From Ulota crispa (taxonomy: Eukaryota > Streptophyta > Bryopsida > Orthotrichales > Orthotrichaceae), in assembly GCA_963920765.1 (NCBI GenBank), contig OY987250.1, positions 8,913,409 to 8,977,408 on the forward strand: 64,000 bases of DNA, written 5' to 3'. This document shows, piece by piece, positions 48,379 to 59,362 of the stretch (positions within the stretch are counted from its first letter, which is position 1; each line of letters opens with the position of its first letter). The notes beneath the pieces were generated by a model that saw only the letters and a program-made list of their open reading frames with translations, did not search any database and was not told the DNA's origin. A program made the position numbers and the translations under genes.

Positions 48379-51300
48379 ATGAATACCAGTAACGACAATG
48401 GAACCTCCAGCAATCATCAGCAGGGGATTAGAGGCAATTCGGAGCTGGCCATTGATGGCCTGCTAAATGGTATTAAAAAATTTGGCACTGAAGCCGACAG
48501 TGTTGATGATGTGTTCAAACATGTCTTTGATGTTGCCTCTGGGTTAGTTGGTCAGAATGGAAAAGAAGAGGATCTTGTGGTTTGCTTGGAGGATGTTGTT
48601 GAGTACATACAAAAGACTCCTGATCTTGCTGGCAGTCTATTGCATTGCCATGTCCACTACAGAATTGCGCAGGTTTTGACACAGCAAAAACATACGAAGA
48701 AGGCCGAGCAATATCTTTACTGTGCTCAGAAAATTGCTGCCAGCCGACCTTTAGAAGCAGAATATTTGAAAAGGGAGATAGGTGTTTGGGAAACTCTGAT
48801 AAGCCTACATGAAACTCTTGGAGAAAAGAAACGGTCGCATGATGCAAGGATGGAATACGTGGAGATTTTTGAGCCTCTAATAAAGTTGCCTCCTGCTTGG
48901 CTTGGTGAAAATCTCGTACGCATCCTTGTGGGAGTTGCACGTGCATATTTTGAAATTGGGAGTTTTCATAAAAATGAAGAGCCAGTCAATACTGGAATCA
49001 GATATCTGCATGAAGCATTGTGCTTGGAAAAAGACAGGACTGGAGCATCTATAACAGGGATGCAATCATGGATCTTGCTGCAGCTTTCGGAATTTTATTA
49101 CTCGACCAATTCAGATATTGGCCAGTGTAAGGGCCAGGTTGCTAGTTGGAATTTTCTACAACAAGCCATTGCAGGACTTCAACAAGTTGAATGTACGTGC
49201 AGCTCTAACAGCATTGACAATTCTTCGAGTTGTTTCTTCTGGGAGGGAAAAAGAATGCTTGAAATCTGCGCATGTCATCAATCTTTGGCAGAAGCTTATT
49301 TATTTCAGGGTAAAGTTCTGCAACACCATGGCTTTATGGAGGAAGCGCAGAAGAGCTTTGAACTGGGTTTGGATTTGGTGGAAAAATGCAATGACAGGAG
49401 ACGAAAGGCTTGGTTTCGTTTAGAATTGGCACATCACCTGCTCCTGAAGACCCATATGTATACAAATTCCTCCTTTCACTTTGTAGACATCCCCCAGTAC
49501 ACCGGTCCCATATATGATCAAATAGTGGATCACTTCAGAGAATTTCTGAAGCAATATACTCCAAGTGTTGTGTTTGTACACGATCAGATGGCAGTTTATG
49601 CTCGTGCAATTATAAATGCAGCAGAAGATCTAAATGTGACTTCAAATCCAGATGGATTTAGAGCTGCTCACGAATATGCAATTGAGGAGCAATTGCAAAT
49701 GGCAAAGGAGAGGGGTGATGAAGAGGATCATGCAGTTTGTCACGAATGTTTGAGTGTAAATTACTACCGGTTGGGCAATACGGAGGCTTGCATCTCACAC
49801 TTTGACCTTGCTTATAGATATTGGAACCTATGTCGTCCGGTTCCATTACGGGCCTTCCAAACAATTGGATGGCTACTAATGGGTCCCAAACTTTCTTCGG
49901 AATACTTACAACGTTCTTATGAATTATGGGAGATGGTCTTCAAAGAAAGTGTGAAACTTCAGGAGCTAATGACAGGCATTAGTGAAGATCATGCGATCCG
50001 TTACTTTGAACTTAGCAAGCGTGCATGCATGTCTTTGGCTAGAGTCAAATGCTTAAATCAAAAACTTGGCTCAATTCTCAGATTTTTTCCCAAAGTTACG
50101 TCGAGAAGGCGCTAGTATGGGCAGAGCGAGGGAAGGGGAGGATGCTCATGTCATTCATTGAGGCGTCGGCCCAGAGTAATGATGTTGATCCCGCTTCACA
50201 ATTCGACACTCACCGCTTCCTCACGGACGACACATTCGCACGCAATTTCCTACACAATGTGCCCCAAGATTCTCACCTATTGCCCCTTGAATCAAGTAAG
50301 ACAATTTTTGTAGAGCAGACATTCCTTGGCTATCATAACCTCATGATAAATCTCATCATCTCTGATCCGTGCTCAGGCAGGACAACTGTTCAGCACGTAG
50401 ATGAAATGTGTTTACATTGCCAACTTCCTGAACGCATCCGGCTTCAAGCTGAGATATACTTAGACGAGGCGTTGCAGGATTGCTCTGAGGTAAAGAACGC
50501 CGTACCACTGCAAGTCTAATATGTTCCCAACATGAGATAACGGCAGAATTATATAGAAACAACAATGTGCTTTGAGAGTTGATAGGAATGTTGTGGAATC
50601 GTGTAAGTTTACCACATTAAGCCCAAATCTTAATGCAATAATTTGTGTGAGTGTTTCGATGAACCCGGGAGGTTGTGCATTTGTAACGTAAACTTTCTGT
50701 GCAGAGAATTGCAGAACAAAATGCTAATTTCTACTTGATTGACCCACATGATCACAGGCAGTGCAGAGTTCTACAGACAATGGGACCATTGGAGCAGTTC
50801 CAAAGGTTCTATCAGCCATGAATAAATGCTCTAGAAATAGGAAGCTTTTAAACCCATGGATCCTTGGTATGGTTGCCGGTATTCAAAAGCACATCGCAGA
50901 GGCCTTGAAGAAGCTCAAAGATAATCCCGACTTGGAGTACATGGATGTAAGTTCTTTATTGTAAGAAAAAGTATAAGCAACTGATGCTCAAAACATAGAA
51001 TTTCAGGAAGTCTCGCTCAAAGAACTAATTCCTGAACTTTTCTTTCATTAAGGGTTAAAATGATGGCTTCTGCTGGCAGGAAAAGGCTGAGATTTCTGAG
51101 TTGCTTCAGAAACTGTTCAAGGTCTTGATCAAACCCATCAAGAAGCAATTAGAGGCTGATTACAAACCTGGGGACACACTCGTCTTCGTGCCACACGAGG
51201 TACACTCCATTTTTCAAGATCAATTCAAACATCAACTAATCCAGAACGAGCTGGACATTTATTAAGTTCTACTAGTACTACACGTGATAACGCTTCCATT

Positions 51301-52550
51301 CTTGTAAATGCTATTCATTGGTGCATTCTGGAAATTTGACTAGGATCTCGGTAATGTGCCATTCGCTGCGTTGCACGAAAAGGATGGATCACGCTATCTC
51401 ATTGAAGATTATGCAATCTCTGTTTCCCCTTCCATTTGGTGCACCAGGCACTGCCAGTTTCTCTATGAGAAGGTACGACGTAGTGCCTTGTTCAATCTTT
51501 TATGCATACCACGACTCTTGTTGCAGCGTATTCCTATCTGAAAGAGTATGCATGTGCTTTAATTCAAGAGGTTAAATATTGATAAAGGAGTTGGGTACTT
51601 GACATGACTATTGACTGTCGATCTGTTGTTTCAGATGTCCCGTCCTGGCTGTGACAAGGAAACAATAGGGCCCGTGCTAGTGGGTAAAAAATCTGGATAT
51701 CCAAAACCGGATTGGAAGCCACTTAAGCAGGCACACAGAGAAGTGGACGCTGTAGCTGAAGCAATGCGAACAGCAACGACGTCGGCAATGGTGCTGAAAG
51801 ACGACGAGTCGAGTCCTGATGGATTGAGCCAAACACGCATGATGGAAGTTCTGCCAAGGGCGTCTTGGATTCACCTCTCTGTGCACGGTGAAGTATCTTC
51901 GCAGTTCCCGCAGGGCTCCCTGTTGTTTAGTGACAATGATGGTCAGAGGCTCACCGCTGAGCAGATCATGACACTCGCACAGTGTGGATGGCGTGCTCGA
52001 GCTGTTGTTGCAAGTGCTTGTCAGACTGGTCTCGGAGCCGTGGCAGGTAAGCAAACTGACCACTGAGTATCATCTTGTGGTAGGTCGATTTTTGTGGTTG
52101 TCTCCTTTGTTTGGAGCATGTTTGAATTGGAGAGCTCTAGATGGTTCTAGATGGAATACTTTTTTGGAAGGCAAAACGACCTGGGGCGTGCGAACACTCG
52201 CTCCGAGACTGCTACTGATGAGATATGTGTGCTGTGAATTAGGGGGCGGGATTCTGGGGTTTGCACGGGCTTTCATGTTGGCAGGAGTGCCGAGCTCGAT
52301 TTTGACCGTGTGGGAAGCTCCGGCGACGTTTTGTACAGAGTTCATGAAGAAGCTTCATGAGCATCTGGCATTGGGTTACAGCTTGGCCCATGCAATGCAG
52401 AAAGTCATTATCATCATGATCCATGCTAAGAAACTCAAGGGCGAAGCTCGGAAGCTGAAGTGGACAGTTCTTGATTGGGCGTGTTTGGGGTGTTTCGGCT
52501 TACCAAGCGTCACGCTTCCAAATGTAGAGCAGCGAGGAGATTCTAGTTAA
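48379..52550 (+). CDS. TPR-CHAT protein (predicted caspase-like protease)
   Basis: Exons: 48379-50489 (with one frame junction between about 50030 and 50096), 50758-50946, 51080-51199, 51344-51472, 51635-52046 and 52243-52550. The junction is either a 65-nt intron (50031-50095, total 1067 residues) or a one-base deficit in the T6 run at 50083-50088 (total 1089). The first ~680 residues are helical, TPR-like repeats (AEQYLYCAQKIA, MEEAQKSFELGLDLVEKC, ACISHFDLAYRYW, EKALVWAERGKGR). The C-terminal CHAT domain has LVFVPHEDLGNVPFAALHE, the catalytic His in WIHLSVHGE (codon 51884-51886, about residue 912), the catalytic Cys in VASACQTGLG (codon 52019-52021, about 957) and GFARAFMLAGVPSSILTVWE. CHAT domains are caspase/separase-clan cysteine peptidases. 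The substrate is unknown and localisation is probably cytosolic. An in-frame ATG at 48250 would lengthen the N-terminus, but the acceptor at 48366 favours 48379. Confidence 0.9.
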
Positions 52551-52696
52551 GCACCGAGTGAAATTCTTAGTTTTGTGTAAGTTTCGCGACATTGCTTTCA
52601 CTGGACTAATAAACGGTTTTTTCTCTTTAGAATCATGTGTGGCAGTTGTCTAGCAATCACTTAAATCAATTCTCTTTGGACTAATCCATACCTTAA

Positions 52697-52921
52697 CCTT
52701 AAACGACCGAAAGGCCCTTTGCGACTAGTACAATACGGGGTATTTCTTTTGTATTTGGAATGGATTCATACCTCTATTACATTTGAGACCAACAAAGAAG
52801 TTGGAGAATAGATCAATGCGGTTCTAGTGAGCTACTTGAGATCCCAAATTAAAATTTCTTATCGTTAGCAAATGACAATTATATGACAGCGTATATACTA
52901 TGCCCTATGGTCGTTTAAGGG
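52697..52921. mobile_element. M2 element, copy b (225 bp)
   Basis: TTAA at 52693-52696, ends CCTTAAACGACCG and GGTCGTTTAAGGG, followed by TTAG. It lies about 145 bases after the TPR-CHAT stop and could contribute to its 3' end. Confidence 0.75.
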
Positions 52922-52925
52922 TTAG

Positions 52926-53159
52926 CCCTTACACGATTGATCTACTATGATACATAGTATGTACGCTGCTGTATAACTGGCATTTGCTATCGATAAGAAG
53001 TTATAATTTGGGATCTTGACTACCTCACTAGAACAATATTGATCTATATTCTAACTTCTTTATTGGTCTCAAATGTAATAAAGGTGTGGATGCACTCCAA
53101 ATACAAGAAAAATACTCCATATTGTACTGGTTGCAAAGGAGTGCTTAGTCGTTCAAGGG
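52926..53159. mobile_element. M2 element, copy c, inverted (234 bp)
   Basis: It is back to back with copy b, sharing the TTAG at 52922-52925. The right end GTTCAAGGG is followed by TTAA (53160-53163). Opposite orientation to copies a, b and d. Confidence 0.75.
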
Positions 53160-53408
53160 TTAAGTTAGGTTGTTTGTTTGTTTTGTTTGTCATAGTGAGA
53201 TCTCCTAGCCTGTGCCCCAGGTCACGTTCTTGGTATTGTTGGAAAGCTCTTGGTGAGGAAGAGTGTATGGGCTCTATGTTGAGGTGTTTGAGCCTATGGT
53301 GTAAAAGATGTTGGATTTCAAAGATTTTTATGAATCAAAAAATTAGGAGACTACTTTTATTTTCTTTTGGTTGTGGCAAGGGCACAAGGTACTTTAGTTA
53401 TAACTTAA

Positions 53409-53640
53409 CCCCTAAAGGATGAGGCAGTCCTTTGCAACCATTACAATATGGAGTATTTTTCTTGTATTTGGAGTGCATCCACACCTTTATTACATTTGAG
53501 ATCAACAAAGAAGTTAGAATATAAATCAATGCTATTCTAGTGAGGTAGTCAAGATCCCAAATTAAAACATTTTATTGGTTGTAAATGCCAGTTATACAAT
53601 AGCGTACAGAGTGTATAATAGTAGCCTTGTCCTTTAAGGA
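53409..53640. mobile_element. M2 element, copy d (232 bp)
   Basis: TTAA at 53405-53408 and 53641-53644; ends CCCCTAAAGGATGAGG and GTCCTTTAAGGA. Same orientation and interior as copies a and b. Confidence 0.78.
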
Positions 53641-53644
53641 TTAA

Positions 53645-54233
53645 ATTTGAATTGATCCATTTTTTGAAAGATAATCCTTATGATTTACTCATTTAAAGAA
53701 AAACTATCAATGCAGGTGATTTAATTGGAGTCTTCTATGCTTTTAAGTCTTAACTCCTAAAATCCCACTATTTCTTCAAAGGACAAAATGAATTTTGAGC
53801 ATGCTCCTACGGTCTTGATACTTATCATGATTTTTTGAAAATTTTGGTGAAGATAGAAAAACACATTAGCTTTTTAAGAAAATAATTTTTATTTCAATTG
53901 GTGCTTGGGAGCAAATGTTATGGAACAAAATGCCTTTTTTTTAGGTTTGGAAGGTAGCATTAGTTGTTTTTTGGCCCTGTAGGAGATTGCGGGTTCCTGG
54001 ATGCTGCCATGTAGGAATCTGACGTGGTCAAGAGACTGCCACGCTATCTTGGAAAATAAATAAATAAATGATATTAGTTTTTCATTCTGAAGTTTCTAAA
54101 CTTTTTAATTTGAAAAATCAGACCAGCAGTGGCTGATTCACAACTTTGGAATCAGATTCGAGGAATAGCCCTGAAACAGTTTCCTGCGGCGCTGAAAAAC
54201 ATCAAATGAACCACTAGAAGAAAATGAGGGATT
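53645..54233. other. no gene; TTAA-element fragment near 53757
   Basis: CTTAACTCCTAAAATCCC at about 53750-53767, with following sequence, resembles a decayed end of the 36367-type element. The rest is uninformative. Confidence 0.4.
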
Positions 54234-54503
54234 TTGCAACTACAGAAAGCAACTACACCAAATAGTTCATTTAGGTTGCCCCCACACTAATCGTTGACCA
54301 TGATTGGATTTCACATTATTTACAAATTGAACTTCTGTTAATTTAATTTTTGGTAGCTTTGTAGTGGTTGCAAGGCCTTTTAAATTTTGTTTTTTTGGAG
54401 TGGTTAGTGGTCAAAAGCATTTTTACAGCAATAATAGTGAGAGATTTGAGAATTAGTGTGGGGCAACCTAAATGCACTATTTGGTGCAGTTTTTAGTTGC
54501 AAT
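54234..54503. mobile_element. 270-bp MITE with ~62-bp TIRs
   Basis: The left arm TTGCAACTACAGAAAGCAAC...GGTTGCCCC(C)ACACTAAT pairs with a right arm ending GTTGCAA (54502). Long TIRs and AT-rich interior, no coding capacity. Confidence 0.7.
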
Positions 54504-55647
54504 AACCAAGGTTTTTTTTTCATTTTTTAAGAAGTGCCAAAGTGGCAATTTAAAATGTTATAGTGGTGCTCCAAATTTCAACATTCATCCACATATTGGA
54601 TAGAAAATATCACATTAGCACATAATACATGTCTATAATTTGGTTTTCATCCACAATTTGGCAATTTCATCCAAGTTTTTTTTTAAAAAATTTGAAGCTT
54701 TTTGGCGATTTCATCCAAGTAATCATGTTTTTTTCTATAGGCTTGGTGCCAGTAAAATAAATTGATGCTTTTTTGCTCCAAATCGCCAAAAAAAAACACG
54801 GGCAATAATTGGTTTGCACCTAGTGAGAATTTGGAGGGCCTGAGTTGCTTAGGACAAGTTTTCTAGTTGTAGCATAGTTGCAGCTTGCAAGGCAAAATGG
54901 TTTATTCAGGGTTTAATTTTTGTTTTTGTCAGGGTAGAGCAACGCGCACCTTATAATATAGGTAGGTGAGGAAAATTTAGCTAAAATTAAACAAATGAAT
55001 GTTCATCAAAAGTTCATCCAAAAAACTACTAATATAAACTACTTTTATCCAAAATCTGACAAATTGGGTTTTGTTCAAGTAAGGATTTGGTAATTTCATC
55101 CAAATTTTCACTGAAATTTTGTAGTGTATTGGTCGTGGCTGACGTTCGAGATAAGATTTAGGCAAAATTTCGCCAAGAAATTAAACGTTGGGTTTAGTGA
55201 CTCATTTTATAGTTGAATTTGAACTTCATCAATGCACTTTATGACGCAGTTGCTTATGTGGCATTTGCTTAAGTGCGACTCATCTGTAACTTATTTGCAA
55301 CTGTTTTGTAATTCATTTGTGATTTGTTTGTATACAAGCGTGTTTCTTAACCAGTTTGGAATATTTTAGGATTGTGCAATTGGAGTATGACATTCATCTT
55401 GGATATTTAATGTATTGTGTTGTTGTTTTGATCCAATTTTGATAAAAAATGGATACTTATTTTGAAGTCATGTTGTATAAATACCATTATTTGTCATTTT
55501 ACATACCAAATTTCATTGTTGTTTTTTGGATGGATGCAAAATTCTTGTGATCACATATGTTTTTCAATATGAAATTCTAAAATATTGAGTGTTTCAATCT
55601 ATAGGCCAAAAACCACTTCCAGCAACCAAAATATGGTTGCATGATCC
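54504..55647. other. no gene seen
   Basis: AT-rich non-coding sequence. Repeated TTTCATCCAA motifs at 54640-54725 and 55010-55105 suggest older repeat debris. Confidence 0.4.
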
Positions 55648-55651
55648 TTAA

Positions 55652-56200
55652 CCCCTAAACGCCCAAGGGGATAAGGGCAAAACATAGATGTATTATAAAA
55701 TGATACTTTTGTAATATTGATGAAACTTGCTTCTAAAGAGAAAACAAGAATCATGATGTTTAGTAATTATTGATATGGTCAGACATTCAAAAAAGGTTTT
55801 AGATTCTTATTTAATGAATTGAGAAGCATTTATCATTTAATATTTATCAAAATTACAAATTTTATTTTTGGAATACAAAATTTGGTGTGATTGGTTAAAA
55901 ATTGATAGTCTATTCTAAAGTAAAAAATGTTTTCTTTCTGAAGAAGAGAACATCACTAGTTTCCCAAAATAGTAAATTTTACAACATAAGTAAATATTGA
56001 AGTGTTTATCTTGGAAAGATTCTCCCTAGTGGAGTTTAACTTGGATTGACATGGTTCAAATTGGGTTGGAAATTAGACTTGCTTTCATGTATGAAGGTTT
56101 TTTTTATTTTTTCAAATTTTTTATTTTTTCATTTCAAGGCATTTGGGCAGCCCAGAATAACTAGCAGTGATCAGAAAATGGTCGATTAGGGATTTAGGGG
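55652..56200. mobile_element. TTAA-flanked MITE, second subfamily, copy 2 (549 bp)
   Basis: TTAA at 55648-55651 and 56201-56204; ends CCCCTAAACGCCCAAGGGG and GGTCGATTAGGGATTTAGGGG. Inverted homologue of 41078-41614. Confidence 0.8.
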
Positions 56201-56757
56201 TTAAAGGGTTAAGAGGAAATGGCCACTTGTATCCCCAATAGTGTAACTTGCTAAATATAATGCCAACCAATCACAAGTCAAGGAACTTCCAAACACATTA
56301 AGATAAGCTATGATGACAAGAAAACATAGCTTGTAAAGGGTTTAGAGACCCCTTTGAACATGGCTTATTTAAAGGGAGAAGGTAAATATAGAGGCTGACA
56401 CACACTAAGGATAAGTGCTTGTCTAGCTTTTGGGGCCATGACACACACTACAATTGATTACTTTTCATCTCAATATAAAAGGGACCTACACATTTGGAGG
56501 GTTGCAGGAGATGCTCTTACCCTACCCAACACGTTTAGCATTGAGATCCAAGATGCGATTCAAGTCCGCAACCATTACGGACACCTCCTTCGGGATGTCA
56601 AAGGTGAAAGACGAAGAAGAGCAGAAGGAAAGGAGTTCGGGAAGAGTCCTCGCTATTAGCACCAGCAGAATTCTAAGCTCCACTTGCGATTGTAGCGTTG
56701 CACAACATTTTCCAAATCACTTGCGCATAGTGTTGACAGATCAGTACAGAGAAGAAG

Positions 56758-59362
56758 ATGGCGGGCGGGATGGACGTGCACAAGAACAAGTATATCGAGG
56801 ATTGGGGCACGGCGCGGGAGAATCTGGAGAAGACGTTTCGCTTCAACAGGCGTACCATGACGCTGGCGCTCTTCTTCGGCCTTGCCGTGCCTTTCCTCAC
56901 CTACCAGGGAGTCACCGGTGAATTCGTAAGTCCACACTTTCGCTACAATCGAAGCTTTGTTGGAATTGCCTTTTCTGGTCGTGGATAGTTAGGGTTTAGT
57001 AATACAATACCCTAATAATTTAGATCAGGGAGTCACCGGCGAATTCGTAAGTTCAATTTCGCTACAATAGAAGCTTTGTTGAAATTGCATATCTGGTCGT
57101 GGATAGTTAGGGTTTAGTAATACGATGCCCTAATAACTTAGATTTAATATTTCAATGTTTCACGAGGCTGAGCTTAGCTTGTTTCACTTCTCCCTTGACC
57201 CGAACTGTTGAGATCGATTGTTGGTTGCTTTATGCTTGCTTTTGTGACCTAAATTGGCAAGTTCATGAGCGAGCTTTGAGTTTTTTTCTAGTTGGCTTAG
57301 ACTAGAGGCACTCAGTTAGTTAACGAGCTGCCAGTATGATTTATGGACTTTTGACAGCATAATGGATTTACTCCCTGTTTTTGGCAATGAAATGAAATTA
57401 GAGATAATGCATGGAGTACGGTATTTCGCTGCAAGGGAAGCTTTGTTGGAATTGTGTTTCTGGTCGTGGATAGTTAGGGTTTAGTAATGGAATGCCCTAA
57501 TAATTTAGATTTAATATTACAATGTTTCACGAGGCTGAGCTTAGCTTGTTTCGCTTCTTCCCCGACCCGAATTGTTGAGATCGATTGCTAGTTGTTTGAT
57601 TGCTTGCTTTCGTGACCTAAATTGGCGAGTTCTTGAGCGAGCTTGGAAAATATTCTTAGTTGGCTCAGACTAGAGGCACTCAGATATTTGACGAGCTGCT
57701 AGTATGATTATGAATTTTTGACGACGTAATGGATTCACTCCCTGTTTTTTGGCAATGAAATGAAATTAGAGATACTGCATGGAGTGTGGTATTTGTCTGC
57801 CTGAAGAGCCATTAGCTTGAACGCCATGGTATTTTTAGGGAGATTTTATGAAGGAAGATGTTATTCATTAGAGCATCTCCACCAGGGGAGCAAAGATGTC
57901 CCACTCATTCTTCCCTATCAAGGAGCTTTTGACGTCTATAGTTATTAAAATGGGACGAGAAAGATGGGCCGGGAGAGGAGATGGAGGTGAAAGGGAGTAA
58001 CAAATTACACTTTTTGGGAAAAGATGAGTATACAGTTTACCACATTTTTTTAGTTCCCTATATAACCTCTTGTATAGAAAATTTGGGCCCCCTCTCATCT
58101 GGATTCTCTAAAATTTTAGAGGTACAGTCTCCTGGTGGAGGAGAGTTCTTCCTTGTTTGGATGAATTTCGTCCGGATTGATAGGGAAGCCCCCTGGTGGA
58201 GATGCTCTTATGCTCGGGACATACTTGGTTTTTACAATTTAATATCTACTTGCAGTTGTTTTGTAGGGTATCAAAAGCCGATGAAATCTAGAGGTCCCTG
58301 GTACATTTGTATTGTAAAAGTCATTGGTTAACGAGATCAATCCCTTGGGAACCCCTTCGTGAATTGATTAGATCCAAAGTGGGATGAAGGAATCCTACTT
58401 GCTTCTTTCCTAGGTTCTTTAATATTTTTTAGCTTTATTTAAGAGCACTTTGAGGTTGGGATTGGACTTTTTCCTTTGCATGGGATCTTCAAAGCATTGG
58501 GATGGAAGGAAGAAATCTTATACTATGTTGGATTCCCTGCTTGGAGTCCTCTATACATTACTCCCTCTGTCCCTCTAAATACGTTCAAAAAGCTTCCTTG
58601 CAAAGGATTAACTGTGTTCTTTGTGCTAGTGACACATGCATTTGAGAATCAATATACCATCTACCAGATGTATGAAAAATCTCCAGCTTTGATGTCGCCC
58701 TTTGGGCACCCAAATTCCATGCAAAAAGCACCATATTTGTGCATGCTGCTAGCTCCTCATTATTGATGATTTAAAGATTAGTAGCAACAATGGTACCTCA
58801 TATGGGCAAGGCCAAGCTTGCTAGGAGAGCAATGCTCTCTAATTGCTTAACTTGCCCCCATGAGATCATTGAACATGGCAAACGCTTTCTCAGCGTTTGA
58901 AATCAGCAAAAGAGAGCTTTTTAGTGGTACAAGAAATGTGTCTGATTTGGAACTTTTTAGAGGGACAGAGGGAGTAGACCCAAAGTGGGACGAAGGAACC
59001 CTACTTGCTCCTTTTATTGTTTTCTTAGTATTTTCGAGCTTCATTTAAGAGCACATTGAGGTTGGGATCGGATTTTCCTTTGCATGGGATCTTCAAAGCA
59101 GTGGGATGGAAGGAAGAAATTTTATACTACGTTGGATTCTCTGCGTGGAGTCCTATATGCATTACGTGCTAGTGGTTATGAGGGGATGGCAGTCAGAACA
59201 TGGATTGACGATTCTATTAAAGTCTTTTACCATATTTTGTACATTTCATGCTTAGTTGAGTTTGTGAGGTATTGCTGAAAGAGCCATGTGGGGATTTTGA
59301 TGCAGCACAAGCAGGATATGGCAGCAGAGAAGCCTCGGCGTAAGTTTTTGGGCAGTCAGTAA
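56758..59362 (+). CDS. mitochondrial complex I subunit, NDUFB4/B15-like
   Basis: Two exons, 56758-56925 and 59306-59362, encode 74 residues, the usual short length of the plant homologue. The N-terminus MAGGMDVHKNKYIEDWGTAR and ARENLEKTFRFNRR match the plant NDUFB4-like protein I know from Arabidopsis. A single membrane segment spans about residues 33-49 (TMTLALFFGLAVPFLTY), followed by a basic tail (KPRRKFLGSQ). It is an accessory subunit of the membrane arm of NADH:ubiquinone oxidoreductase in the inner mitochondrial membrane. The intron (2380 bases) carries tandem repeats of its own 5' end, telobox-like TTAGGGTTT motifs and two MITEs. Exon 2 was identified by its phase, the good acceptor TTTTGATGCAG and the expected C-terminus. 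Confidence 0.9.
56907..57160. repeat. ~120-bp tandem duplication across exon 1 end and donor
   Basis: CAGGGAGTCACCGGTGAATT plus C|GTAAGT (56906-56931) recurs as CAGGGAGTCACCGGCGAATT plus C|GTAAGT (57026-57052), each followed by CGCTACAAT..AAGCTTTGTTG and GTGGATAGTTAGGGTTTAG. The second copy could act as an 18-base in-frame microexon (57029-57046) or a decoy donor. Confidence 0.8.
57058..57795. repeat. ~366-bp tandem repeat in NDUFB4 intron
   Basis: Two adjacent copies from TTTCGCT(A/G)CAA to GCATGGAGT(A/G)(C/T)GGTATTT (about 57058-57422 and 57423-57792). Both include GGATAGTTAGGGTTTAGTAAT and ACGAGGCTGAGCTTAGC blocks. Confidence 0.78.
57871..58205. mobile_element. Tourist/Harbinger-type MITE in NDUFB4 intron (335 bp)
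   Basis: TIRs GAGCATCTCCACCAGGGG and CCCCTGGTGGAGATGCTC flanked by TTA duplications (57868-57870 and 58206-58208). Confidence 0.85.
58366..59165. repeat. 195-bp direct repeats flanking a Stowaway MITE
   Basis: The block from GATCCAAAGTGGGATGAAGG to GGAGTCCTCTATACATTA (58370-58560) recurs after the MITE at about 58976-59164. The repeats share TTGAGGTTGGGAT and GCATGGGATCTTCAAAGCA and are about 88% alike by eye. Confidence 0.78.
58561..58974. mobile_element. Stowaway (Tc1/mariner) MITE, 414 bp
   Basis: TA target duplication (58559-58560, 58975-58976) and the classic Stowaway ends CTCCCTCTGTCCC...GGGACAGAGGGAG. Confidence 0.85.

Noticed and set aside
50704..50757. Alternative acceptor GTGCAG at 50704 for the second CHAT-gene exon
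   Set aside because: It leads to a frame that stops near 50820; the acceptor at 50757 keeps the long open frame.
56438..56921. Two open frames overlapping the NDUFB4 start
   Set aside because: They use other frames over the leader and exon 1 and match no family.
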